Assembly (NCBI GenBank): GCA_021816925.1
Contig: JAKAWQ010000031.1
Span: forward strand, 1-42,430
Source: Pseudomonadota bacterium
Lineage (GTDB): Bacteria; Pseudomonadota; Alphaproteobacteria; Acetobacterales; Acetobacteraceae
Direction: 5' to 3'
Length of the DNA: 42,430 bases
Shown here: piece by piece, positions 26,152 to 33,547 of the stretch
Layout: each line of letters starts with the position of its first letter
Numbering within the stretch: position 1 is the first letter of the stretch
Notes under the pieces: model-generated
Seen by the model: only the letters and a program-made list of their open reading frames with translations
Told to the model about the DNA's origin: nothing
Databases searched by the model: none
Made by a program: the position numbers and the translations under genes

Positions 26152-27771
26152 TTAGAACCCGCGCACGCGGGGCCGCATGATGAGGTCCCAGATGTCCGGC
26201 ATCGGCCCGATGGGAACGTGTATCAACGCAGGCTTGTTGCATTCCAGCGCCTGGCGGAGTGCCGATTCGAGCTCTCCAGGTGTCGCCGCGCGGAGGCCCA
26301 CGGTGCCGAAGCTTTCGGCGTACGCCACAAAATCCGGGTTCGTCAGGTCGCACGCGATCAGGCGGTTTCCGTATCGCTGCTCCTGAATTCGACGCACGTT
26401 GCCGAAGGCGCCGTCGTCCAGCACGATTGCAACAACGGGGATATTGTGGCGCACGGCGGTCGCGAGCTCGTTTGCCTGATAAAGGAATCCCCCGTCGCCG
26501 ATGACGCAAACGACTGGCCGATCGGGTTGGCCGACCTTGGCGCCGAGCGCCGTCCCATATCCCCAGCCGAGATTGTCCTGGTAACCTGGCGAAATATGAA
26601 GCCGTGGCCCGAACACGGGGAACGCCAGGCGTGCGACGAAACCGAGTTGCGTGACTTCCTCGACGAAGATGCCATTCTCGGGAAGCGCCGCGCGAATCGC
26701 GGCGAGGAAATCCGTCTGCGGCGTGCGCTTCGCCATCTCGGACGCGAACCAGGCGCGGTGAGGAGCAAGCTCGGTGTCACGCGATGGCCGCGGCCGGTTG
26801 GGGAGCAGCGGCAAAAGAGCCCGTAGCGCCGTCGTGGCATCGGCGATCACCGCACAGGCCGGCGGACGGAACCGTTCGATCTCCTCGGCGTCGATATCGA
26901 TGCGCACCACGTTGATATTTTTGTCCAGGCCCCACACCGTCTGATAGGGAAAAAACCTTGTCCCGACGGCGAGAACGGCGTCGGCCCCCGCCCACAGACG
27001 ATGCCCCTCGGGAAACGAAAGAGCAAGCCGATGCGCTGTCGGAATGACGCCGCGGCCGCGGCGGTAGGAGATCACGGGTGCCTCCAACGCCTCGGCGACG
27101 GCGGCCACTTCCGCGCCTGCCTCCATCGCGCCGCCGCCAACAACAATGAGAGGCTTCTTCGCCCGGTCGAGAATATCGACCGCCCGCTTGATCGCGCCGT
27201 GATCGAGCGGAGGGGTTCCGGGCGCGCGGGGGTCGGGAATCGCCACCTCGGAGACGCGGCCCCAGACATCGATCGCGCACTCGAGCGCCACTGGGCGCCT
27301 CCGACCGGAGCAGGCGAGGAAGAGGGCCTCTGCCACGCGCTCGCCGGCCTCGCCCGGATGGCGGATGCGTGCCGCATGCTTCGTGAAGTGCCGGAGTACG
27401 CCAAGCTGGTCATGAATCTCGTGTAGATAGCCGAAACCCCGGTCGATCGTGGCCTGCGGAATCTGGCCGATCAGCGCGAGCACCGGCGCGTCCATGGAAT
27501 AGGCCGTGAGCAAGGCTGCCGCCGCATTGAGCATGCCAGGGCCGGGCACGACGACGAATGCCTGCGGCTGGCCGCTTGCCAGCGCGGCGCCAAGTGCCAT
27601 GTAGCCGGCCCCCTGCTCATGGCGCGTGTGCAGCATGCGGATGCGGTCCCCGCTGCGATGGAGCGCGTCGAAGAAGGGATCGTTGTGCACGCCCGGTAGG
27701 CCGAACACCATCGTTATGCCGTGGCGGATCAGGGCTTCCACCACTGCCTCAGCGGTGTTCATGCGGGGCAT
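26152..27771 (-). CDS. ThDP-dependent enzyme, acetolactate synthase/benzoylformate decarboxylase superfamily
   Basis: A 539-residue intact ThDP enzyme. Glutamate E52 in HTRHEQGAGYMA is the cofactor activator. The central domain (VGGGAMEAGAEVAAVAEALEA, first 20 residues) resembles the FAD/nucleotide-like fold of acetolactate synthase. The ThDP motif is GDGGFLYQANELATAV ending at the asparagine of LDDGAFGN. A start at 27771 or 27762 is possible; GGAAAGAG upstream suits the former. It is divergent from the thiolase-like gene. It is not clearly IlvB: no small subunit is nearby and the context is acyl-CoA-like metabolism, so a decarboxylase or carboligase on another 2-oxo acid is as likely. Confidence 0.87.
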   Translation of the reverse strand: MPRMNTAEAVVEALIRHGITMVFGLPGVHNDPFFDALHRSGDRIRMLHTRHEQGAGYMALGAALASGQPQAFVVVPGPGMLNAAAALLTAYSMDAPVLALIGQIPQATIDRGFGYLHEIHDQLGVLRHFTKHAARIRHPGEAGERVAEALFLACSGRRRPVALECAIDVWGRVSEVAIPDPRAPGTPPLDHGAIKRAVDILDRAKKPLIVVGGGAMEAGAEVAAVAEALEAPVISYRRGRGVIPTAHRLALSFPEGHRLWAGADAVLAVGTRFFPYQTVWGLDKNINVVRIDIDAEEIERFRPPACAVIADATTALRALLPLLPNRPRPSRDTELAPHRAWFASEMAKRTPQTDFLAAIRAALPENGIFVEEVTQLGFVARLAFPVFGPRLHISPGYQDNLGWGYGTALGAKVGQPDRPVVCVIGDGGFLYQANELATAVRHNIPVVAIVLDDGAFGNVRRIQEQRYGNRLIACDLTNPDFVAYAESFGTVGLRAATPGELESALRQALECNKPALIHVPIGPMPDIWDLIMRPRVRGF

Positions 27772-27938
27772 CGTTTGTCTCTTTCCGGATGGGAACGCGC
27801 GTCGTGATCGCCAAAGCATGGCCGGGCTTCTGCGGCAAGAGGGCGCCCTCCGAGGGAACGTCACCCCAAGGGCGTCACCTTGACACTCCGTTGCGGACGC
27901 ACCTAGCCTCCGGGTCATCGGGAGGGGCAGCAACGCGG

Positions 27939-29108
27939 ATGACGATCAAGGGGAAGGCGTATATTGCCGGCGCTTTCGAGCATCCCACCCGCAAGGCCCC
28001 AGACAAGTCGGTCGCGCAACTGCATGCCGAATGCGCCAAGGGCGCGCTCACCGATGCGGGCCTCACCAAAGAGGACGTGGACGGCTATTTCTGCGCTGGC
28101 GACGCACCGGGGATGGGTCCGCTGTCGATGGTGGACTACATGAACCTCCGGGTTCGCCACGTCGACTCCACCGATACCGGCGGCTCTTCGTATCTCGTGC
28201 ACGTGGCGCATGCGGCCGAGGCGATCGCACTCGGCAAGTGCAGCGTTGCGCTGATCACGCTTGCAGGGCGTCCGCGGAGCGAGGGCATGGCAACCGGAAC
28301 GGCGCCGCGTCCCGGCAGTCCGGCCCAGCCGGACATGCAGTTTGAATATCCATATGGCCCGACCGTGGTGAATATGTATGCCATGTGCGCGATGCGTCAC
28401 ATGCACGATTACGGCACCACGAGCGAGCAGCTCGCCTGGATCAAGGTGGCCGCCTCGCATCATGCGCAGCACAACCCGAATGCCATGCTGCGCGACGTGG
28501 TGACGGTGAAAGAGGTTGTGGAATCACCCGTCGTTGCCTCGCCGCTGCATCGGCTCGATTGCTGCGTTATCAGTGACGGCGGAGGCGCGTTGGTTGTCGT
28601 CGCTCCGGAGGTGATGAAGAGCCTGGGCCGTCCGCGCGTGAAGATCGTCGGCGTGGGCGAGGCGCCGAAGGGCCAGCTTGGCGGCGATGTCGATCTGACC
28701 TTCACTGGCGCCCGATGGTCCGGCCCACGCGCCTTCGCCGAGGCCGGCGTCAAGCCGGCGGACATCCAATATGCCTCGATCTACGACAGCTTCACCATCA
28801 CCGTGCTGATGCAGATCGAGGATCTCGGATTCTGCGCGAAGGGCGAGGGCGGGCGTTTCTCCGCCGACGGCAATCTCATCTCCGGCACCGGAAAGCTTCC
28901 TTTCAACACCGATGGCGGTGGGCTCTGCAACAATCACCCCGCCAATCGCGGCGGCATGACGAAGGTGATCGAGGCAGTGCGGCAACTGCGCGGCGAGGCG
29001 CATCCGGCAGTGCAGGTGAAGAACTGCGCGTTGGCGCTTGCGCACGGCACCGGCGGCTCTCTTGGGACGCGTCACGGCAGCGCAACTCTTATCATGGAGA
29101 GGGAGTGA
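27939..29108 (+). CDS. thiolase-like (SCP2/Ltp type) acyl-CoA enzyme
   Basis: A 389-residue thiolase-superfamily protein. The segment where true thiolases carry the nucleophilic cysteine reads TGGSS at residues 80-84, so that Cys is absent. Other marks are YDSFTITVLMQIED, NTDGGGLCNNHPANRGG and the C-terminal AHGTGGSLGTRHGSATL. It is followed 5 bases later by a DUF35 zinc-ribbon/OB protein. In steroid side-chain breakdown, Ltp2-type proteins lacking this Cys pair with DUF35 partners and act as aldolases, so an aldolase or acyl-transfer role is likelier than classical thiolysis. GGAGGGG lies upstream of the ATG. The substrate is unknown. Confidence 0.85.
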   Translation: MTIKGKAYIAGAFEHPTRKAPDKSVAQLHAECAKGALTDAGLTKEDVDGYFCAGDAPGMGPLSMVDYMNLRVRHVDSTDTGGSSYLVHVAHAAEAIALGKCSVALITLAGRPRSEGMATGTAPRPGSPAQPDMQFEYPYGPTVVNMYAMCAMRHMHDYGTTSEQLAWIKVAASHHAQHNPNAMLRDVVTVKEVVESPVVASPLHRLDCCVISDGGGALVVVAPEVMKSLGRPRVKIVGVGEAPKGQLGGDVDLTFTGARWSGPRAFAEAGVKPADIQYASIYDSFTITVLMQIEDLGFCAKGEGGRFSADGNLISGTGKLPFNTDGGGLCNNHPANRGGMTKVIEAVRQLRGEAHPAVQVKNCALALAHGTGGSLGTRHGSATLIMERE

Positions 29109-29113
29109 GCAGG

Positions 29114-29500
29114 ATGGAAGAGCGCAAGCTTCCCGCACCGGAGCCGAACCCGGAAACCGCGCCATACTGGGACGCGGCAAAGAATGGAACGCTGTTTGTG
29201 CGACGCTGCGCGGCGTGCGGCCGCGCGCATCATTATCCGCGCACGCTCTGCCCGTTCTGCTTCAGCGACAAGACCGAGTGGCAGGCGGCCTCCGGCAATG
29301 GAACCGTTTATTCCTTCAGCGTGATGCTGCGCGCACCCGCGCCCTATGCCATCGCCTATGTCACGCTGGATGAGGGCACGACGATGTTGACCAACATCGT
29401 CGATTGCGATTTCGAGAGCATCCGCATGGGCATGCGCGTCAGACTGGTCTTCAAGCCGACCGAGGGCGGTGCGCCCTTGCCGATGTTCACGCCCGCCTGA
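29114..29500 (+). CDS. DUF35 zinc-ribbon/OB-fold partner protein
   Basis: A 128-residue protein with a rubredoxin-like zinc knuckle CAACGRAH (C-x2-C), CPFCF (C-x2-C), then an OB-fold segment (GNGTVYSFSVMLRAPAPY and YVTLDEGTTMLTNI). DUF35 proteins bind acyl-CoA and form complexes with SCP2/Ltp-type thiolases. The ATG at 29114 is 5 bases past the thiolase-like stop codon, so a shared operon and complex is a sound inference. The gene is convergent with the FAD oxidoreductase at 29528, with 27 bases between them. Confidence 0.88.
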   Translation: MEERKLPAPEPNPETAPYWDAAKNGTLFVRRCAACGRAHHYPRTLCPFCFSDKTEWQAASGNGTVYSFSVMLRAPAPYAIAYVTLDEGTTMLTNIVDCDFESIRMGMRVRLVFKPTEGGAPLPMFTPA

Positions 29501-29527
29501 GCGGGCAAGACTTCCAGCGCCGAAAAG

Positions 29528-30964
29528 CTATCTCCCGACGGCCTCCATGGCAGCAGGCGTCGCCGGCAGCGCCGCCAGCTCGGAGAGCGTCAATGGCTTG
29601 ACGGGCGGGCGGAGGCGGAAATAGCCGATCTCGCCCATGGTGACGCCGCGCGCCTCGGCCAGAAGCGCGCTTACCGTGAGCCCGCACATCCGCCCCTGGC
29701 AGGGGCCCATGCCGGCGCGGAGAAACGCCTTGAGCTGGTTCGGGCCGGGACAACCGAACGCGGCACTTTCGCGTACCTGCCTGGCCGTGACCTCCTCGCA
29801 GCGGCAGACGATCGTTTCTCCCTCCGGCACGCGAAACGCGCGCGTCGGACGGAACAGCGCATCGAGGAACGCGCGGCCGCGCGTTGCCCGGGCGAGCGCC
29901 TTGGCGACAGGCGCAGCCTTTCGATCGCGATCCGATTGCGTGATCCTGCCGAGCCGGCAAGCAGCATCGAGCGCGGCGAGGCGGCCACGCTCGGCCGCGG
30001 CCTCCGAACCCATGATCCCCGCGCCGTCGCCGGCGATCGCGATACCCTCGACACTCGAAGCACCCCAGCGGTCGGTCACCGGCAGAAAGGCGAGCTGCCG
30101 CTCATCCCACGTAAGCTTGCAACCGGCGGCTGCGGCAAGATTGAGATCCGGGACGACCCCCTGGTGCAATAGCAGAATGTCGGCGGGAATCCTTTCCTCG
30201 GTGCTGCCAAGCCGGCGGAACGCCACCTCCGAAAGCCGCTCCGTACCGTGCGCGACAAGCGCTTTGACGCCGCGCACGACCTGTGCACCGCGTCGGACCG
30301 CGCGCATGAGATCGAGACCCTCGCGGAAATAGGACGAGGCTAGGAACCCCGGGAGATGCGCCAGCGCGGCGCGTCGGTTCTCGACTGACGCGGTGTCGAG
30401 AAAGGCCGTGATTCGCCCTCCCGCGCGCAGCATCTGCGCCGCGAAGAGCCAGAGCAGAGGCCCGGTTCCGGCCAGGACCACGTAACCCGCCGGCACTATC
30501 GCCGCGGATTTCAGCAGGGTCTGCGCGCCGCCGGCAGCAAGAACGCCCGGAAGTGTCCAGCCCGGGATCGGGAACGGCCGCTCGAGTGCGCCGGTAGCGA
30601 GAATGACGCGCCGCGCCTCGATCATGTGGGCGGCGCTGCCGACCGAGAGACCGACCGTGAGGCATCCCCCCTGGCCTTCCGCCACGTGCCATACGCTTGC
30701 TCCGGGAATATGGCGCGCACCGCTTGCCACGAAGGATCGGACGAGGAGGCGGCCGCGCCCGTAACTCTTGCCGAGCACCGCAGGATCGGCGAGCGGCGTT
30801 TCCTCGATCGCGCGGTAGATCTGGCCGCCGAGTGATGACTGCTCGTCGAGCAGCACGGTATTGATGCCAAGTCCGGCCGCCGCCGTCGCTGCGGCGAGGC
30901 CGGCGGGCCCGGCGCCGACAACCACAAGCTCGTACGGGTCGCCGAGCTCCCTGTTGCTGCTCAT
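29528..30964 (-). CDS. FAD/NAD(P) oxidoreductase subunit, HcnB/opine oxidase A type
   Basis: A 478-residue flavoprotein with FAD motif GAGPAG (17-22), DEQSSLGGQIYRA, and a central second nucleotide motif (VVLAGTGPLL). A C-terminal BFD-like [2Fe-2S] domain has C387-x-C389 (VCRCEEVT) and C422-x4-C427 (GPCQGRMC). This set is typical of HcnB, opine oxidase subunit A and heterotrimeric amino acid dehydrogenases, which oxidise glycine, opines, proline or D-hydroxyproline. Its ATG overlaps the preceding [2Fe-2S] gene (ATGA at 30961-30964). With the two genes upstream it forms a three-subunit enzyme. A hydrogen cyanide synthase role would need proof; most relatives are amine or imino acid dehydrogenases. 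Confidence 0.87.
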   Translation of the reverse strand: MSSNRELGDPYELVVVGAGPAGLAAATAAAGLGINTVLLDEQSSLGGQIYRAIEETPLADPAVLGKSYGRGRLLVRSFVASGARHIPGASVWHVAEGQGGCLTVGLSVGSAAHMIEARRVILATGALERPFPIPGWTLPGVLAAGGAQTLLKSAAIVPAGYVVLAGTGPLLWLFAAQMLRAGGRITAFLDTASVENRRAALAHLPGFLASSYFREGLDLMRAVRRGAQVVRGVKALVAHGTERLSEVAFRRLGSTEERIPADILLLHQGVVPDLNLAAAAGCKLTWDERQLAFLPVTDRWGASSVEGIAIAGDGAGIMGSEAAAERGRLAALDAACRLGRITQSDRDRKAAPVAKALARATRGRAFLDALFRPTRAFRVPEGETIVCRCEEVTARQVRESAAFGCPGPNQLKAFLRAGMGPCQGRMCGLTVSALLAEARGVTMGEIGYFRLRPPVKPLTLSELAALPATPAAMEAVGR

Positions 30965-31254
30965 GGCAGGAGCCTCCGCCTTCCCTCGCCGGTTTCGATG
31001 TGCATGCCGTCCACGGCGCGGATCATGCAGGCCCGCTGGCGCGCGCCATCGATCGTGACCAGGCACTCGAAGCAGGCCCCCATCAGGCACCAGGGCCCGC
31101 GCGGCACTCCCGACACGGCGGAGCGGCGAAAAGAAAGGAGACCTTCCGCAAGAAGTGCGGCGGCGAGGCTTTCGCCGGCGCGCGCCCGGACCTCGTTGCC
31201 GTCCACGACGAGGGAGATCGTTGCAGCCGTACTTTCAACCGTGCGCCGAAACAT
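30961..31254 (-). CDS. [2Fe-2S] subunit, HcnA/opine oxidase small-subunit type
   Basis: A 97-residue ferredoxin-like protein with cysteines C56, C61, C64 and C76 (C-x4-C-x2-C-x11-C) in GPWCLMGACFECLVTIDG, the plant-type [2Fe-2S] pattern of HcnA and the gamma subunit of related dehydrogenases. The N-terminal beta strand (ISLVVDGNEVRARAGESL) also fits. The start was taken at the ATG at 31254; an upstream ATG at 31281 would lengthen the overlap with the preceding gene. It sits between the large oxidase subunit and the FAD/NAD subunit, as in hcnABC-like clusters. Confidence 0.85.
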   Translation of the reverse strand: MFRRTVESTAATISLVVDGNEVRARAGESLAAALLAEGLLSFRRSAVSGVPRGPWCLMGACFECLVTIDGARQRACMIRAVDGMHIETGEGRRRLLP

Positions 31255-32356
31255 CGAACCGTTTACCCCCGAACGCTGCAAGCTCGGTCCCGAGTGAACC
31301 CGCTTCCAGCATGGGCGGAAGCACGAGCGCGTGGTTGGCGGCGAGTGTCACGCCGCTATGGCACGTGGCGAGGAACGCGCCCGCGTGTGTCATGGACTGG
31401 CTGTAGATCGGGAATCCGTCCGGCGACATCACGCGCAGTGCCGCCCAGGTTCGCACCACGTTCAGCCGACCGAGGCAGGGAAAGATCCGGATCGCACGAG
31501 CGGCCATCGCCGCCAGCACGGGCGCTCCCACATGGTCGTCGAACCCAACCTCCTCGGTTGAGGAACCGATCATCACGGTTCCCTCATCGGTCTGGCGGAC
31601 GGAGAGCATGGGATGATGGAGGAACGGCTCGACCCGTTCCGTCACGATTACCTGGCCGCGCTGCGGGCGGACGGGCGCGGCGAGTCCCACCATGGGTGCG
31701 AGCCTCGCGTTGCCGTTGCCGGCGGCGAGCACGACGCGCGCGGCACGCACCTCGCCCGCCGAAGTTGCAAGGGCGAACATGCCTTGGCGCTGCTCGATCC
31801 GATCCACCACGTGCTCGGAGAGGTACTTTCCGCCACGACGCTGCAGCCCCGCGTGCAGCGCGCGCAGCAGTCGGAGCGAATTGCAGTGCCCGTCGAGCGG
31901 GGAGAAAATTCCCCCCGCCACCTCCGGGCCGATCGCCGGCAGCAGGGCCCGCAGTCGTTCGCGATGGACCACCTCGTACGGATACGGGATCATGTCGGGC
32001 TGGTTGTGGAGGCGGTGCATGGCGGCCGCGCGCGCCTCGAGTTCGGCCTCCGAAAGGCAAAGGGCAAAGCCGCCGGGACGACGAAAGGCAACATCGATCG
32101 CGGTTTCCTCCCCGAGAGCGTCGGCAAACGCGGCCCAGCCATCGGACGAGCGTCGTGTCCAGGCGGCGTAGGCCGGCATGCCGAGGCCTTTGCTCTGCAC
32201 CCAGACGAGCGCGAAGTTGCCGCGCGAGGCGCGCCAAGCGATGTCCCCTTCGTCGAGCATCGCCACCTGCTTGCCGAGCCGCGCCAGCCCCCAGGCAATG
32301 GCGGCTCCGACAAGCCCGCCGCCGATCACCGCGAATTCGGACTCTTCGCGCTTCAT
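31235..32356 (-). CDS. FAD-dependent amino acid/amine oxidase, HcnC/DadA/opine oxidase B type
   Basis: A 373-residue flavoprotein of the D-amino acid dehydrogenase/glycine oxidase family. The FAD-binding GGGLVGAAIAWGLARLG motif is at the N-terminus, and the C-terminal ATCHSGVTLAANHALVL is the usual FAD-contacting segment. In heterotrimeric dehydrogenases this subunit oxidises the C-N bond of the substrate and passes electrons to the other subunits. Its ATG overlaps the stop codon of the EIIA gene upstream (ATGA at 32353-32356), and its end overlaps the [2Fe-2S] gene. The substrate is not determined; candidates are D-amino acids, opines or imino acids. Confidence 0.86.
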   Translation of the reverse strand: MKREESEFAVIGGGLVGAAIAWGLARLGKQVAMLDEGDIAWRASRGNFALVWVQSKGLGMPAYAAWTRRSSDGWAAFADALGEETAIDVAFRRPGGFALCLSEAELEARAAAMHRLHNQPDMIPYPYEVVHRERLRALLPAIGPEVAGGIFSPLDGHCNSLRLLRALHAGLQRRGGKYLSEHVVDRIEQRQGMFALATSAGEVRAARVVLAAGNGNARLAPMVGLAAPVRPQRGQVIVTERVEPFLHHPMLSVRQTDEGTVMIGSSTEEVGFDDHVGAPVLAAMAARAIRIFPCLGRLNVVRTWAALRVMSPDGFPIYSQSMTHAGAFLATCHSGVTLAANHALVLPPMLEAGSLGTELAAFGGKRFDVSAHG

Positions 32357-32820
32357 GCGGCGCGTTGGCCGTTGGTGCCAACCAGGACGGCGAAGATCTG
32401 TGCAGGCGAGGCCGCGGCAGCAATCCGACGCACCACCTCAGGATCGCTCATCCGGCGCGAGATTGCCGCGAGGGCCGCGAGATGTTCCGCGGGCGTCGCC
32501 GCAGCCGGCGTAAGCAATAGGAAGACGCTGCCGACCGGCTGATCGTCGATCGCATCGAACGCGATCAGCCGCGCCAAGCGGACGAACATGCCGAGAAACC
32601 TCCCCAACGGTTCGAGTCGCGCGTGCGGCAAGGCGAAGCCCTTGCCGAGGCCGGTTGAACCCAGCTGTTCGCGGGCTTGCAGAGCCTCGGTGATCGGGCC
32701 GGGCGGCAGCCTGAGCAGGGCCCCGGCGCGCCGGCCCAGTTCGGCCAGCAGGGCCGCCTTGTCGGCGACAGCGAGCCCGGCGACCACCCCGTCGGGGGTG
32801 AGGAGATCGCTCAGCTCCAT
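32353..32820 (-). CDS. PTS EIIA-Ntr (PtsN)-like regulatory protein
   Basis: A 155-residue EIIA domain of the fructose/mannitol family. The phosphorylatable histidine is H66 in GKGFALPHARLE; the flanking STGLGKG and the C-terminal AEHLAALAAISRRM are as expected. PtsN proteins in proteobacteria are regulatory and accept phosphate from EI-Ntr and NPr. Its place 19 bases after kdpE is notable, since E. coli EIIA-Ntr binds KdpD and stimulates it. AAGG lies 10 bases before the ATG. Its last four bases overlap the start of the amine oxidase gene. It may be a second, dedicated paralog to the one usually found beside rpoN. Confidence 0.87.
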   Translation of the reverse strand: MELSDLLTPDGVVAGLAVADKAALLAELGRRAGALLRLPPGPITEALQAREQLGSTGLGKGFALPHARLEPLGRFLGMFVRLARLIAFDAIDDQPVGSVFLLLTPAAATPAEHLAALAAISRRMSDPEVVRRIAAAASPAQIFAVLVGTNGQRAA

Positions 32821-32839
32821 CTGTCGTGTGCCTTGCCCA

Positions 32840-33547
32840 TCACTGGCTTGCGGCTTCCTCTTGCTCCGGCGCGTCGGCCGCCCGTAGTCGATAGCCCACT
32901 CCGGTCTCGGTCACAATCGCCGACGGACGTTCCGGATTGCTCTCGATCTTTTGTCGGAGCGAGCGCACATAGATCCGCAGGTACTGCACGTCCGTCTCCG
33001 CGCCCCAAACCTCGCGGAGAATGAAACGGTGCGTAAGCACCTTCCCCGCGTGCGCCACCATGAGGCGTAAGAGGTCCCATTCGCGCGGCGTGAGTTTTTT
33101 CTCCTCGCCGCCGACGCGGACGATGCGCCGCACAAGATCGACCGTGAGATCCCCGCTCCGGAACATCGGCCGCTCGCCCTGCTGAGTGAGGCGGTGGCGC
33201 GCGGCGGCGCGGATCCTCGCCAGCAGCTCCTCCATCCCAAACGGCTTCGTCACATAATCATCGGCACCGCGATCGAGCGCCGCGACCTTGCCCCCTTCGT
33301 CGCTCCGGCTGGAGAGCACGATGATCGGCAGTACGTCATCGGTTGCACGCAGCACATGGATGAGATCGAGCCCGTCACGGTCCGGCAGTCCGAGATCAAG
33401 CACTACGAGGTCCGCGACCTTGCGTCTGACCCCTGCCAGCGCCTCGGCCCCGGTTCTCGCTTCGACAACGACATGGCCTTGACTGCCCAGCCCGGCGCGC
33501 AGGAAGCGGAGGATCGCCGGCTCGTCGTCCACTACCAGGATCCTCAA
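32840..33547 (-). CDS. kdpE: KDP operon response regulator KdpE
   Basis: A 235-residue OmpR/PhoB-type response regulator. The receiver domain has the acidic pair D7/D8, phospho-acceptor D51 (VLDLGLPDRDG) and K101 (VTKPFG). The winged-helix domain has LTPREWDLLRLM and VLTHRFILREVWG, then YLRIYVRSLRQKIE and GVGYRL. The start is a TTG at 33547 whose last bases form the kdpD stop codon (TTGA); no better codon exists nearby, and the upstream V in the open frame is encoded by GTT. It is phosphorylated by KdpD and should activate the kdpFABC operon. Translational coupling with kdpD is evident. Confidence 0.93.
   Translation of the reverse strand: MRILVVDDEPAILRFLRAGLGSQGHVVVEARTGAEALAGVRRKVADLVVLDLGLPDRDGLDLIHVLRATDDVLPIIVLSSRSDEGGKVAALDRGADDYVTKPFGMEELLARIRAAARHRLTQQGERPMFRSGDLTVDLVRRIVRVGGEEKKLTPREWDLLRLMVAHAGKVLTHRFILREVWGAETDVQYLRIYVRSLRQKIESNPERPSAIVTETGVGYRLRAADAPEQEEAASQ

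Noticed and set aside
26152-27771. Biosynthetic acetolactate synthase ilvB
   Set aside because: No ilvN or ilvC nearby and the protein is not distinctive enough to assign; kept as a superfamily call.
29528-32356. Hydrogen cyanide synthase hcnABC
   Set aside because: Subunit layout fits, but the same layout is shared by opine, proline and hydroxyproline dehydrogenases; nothing in the sequence singles out cyanide formation.
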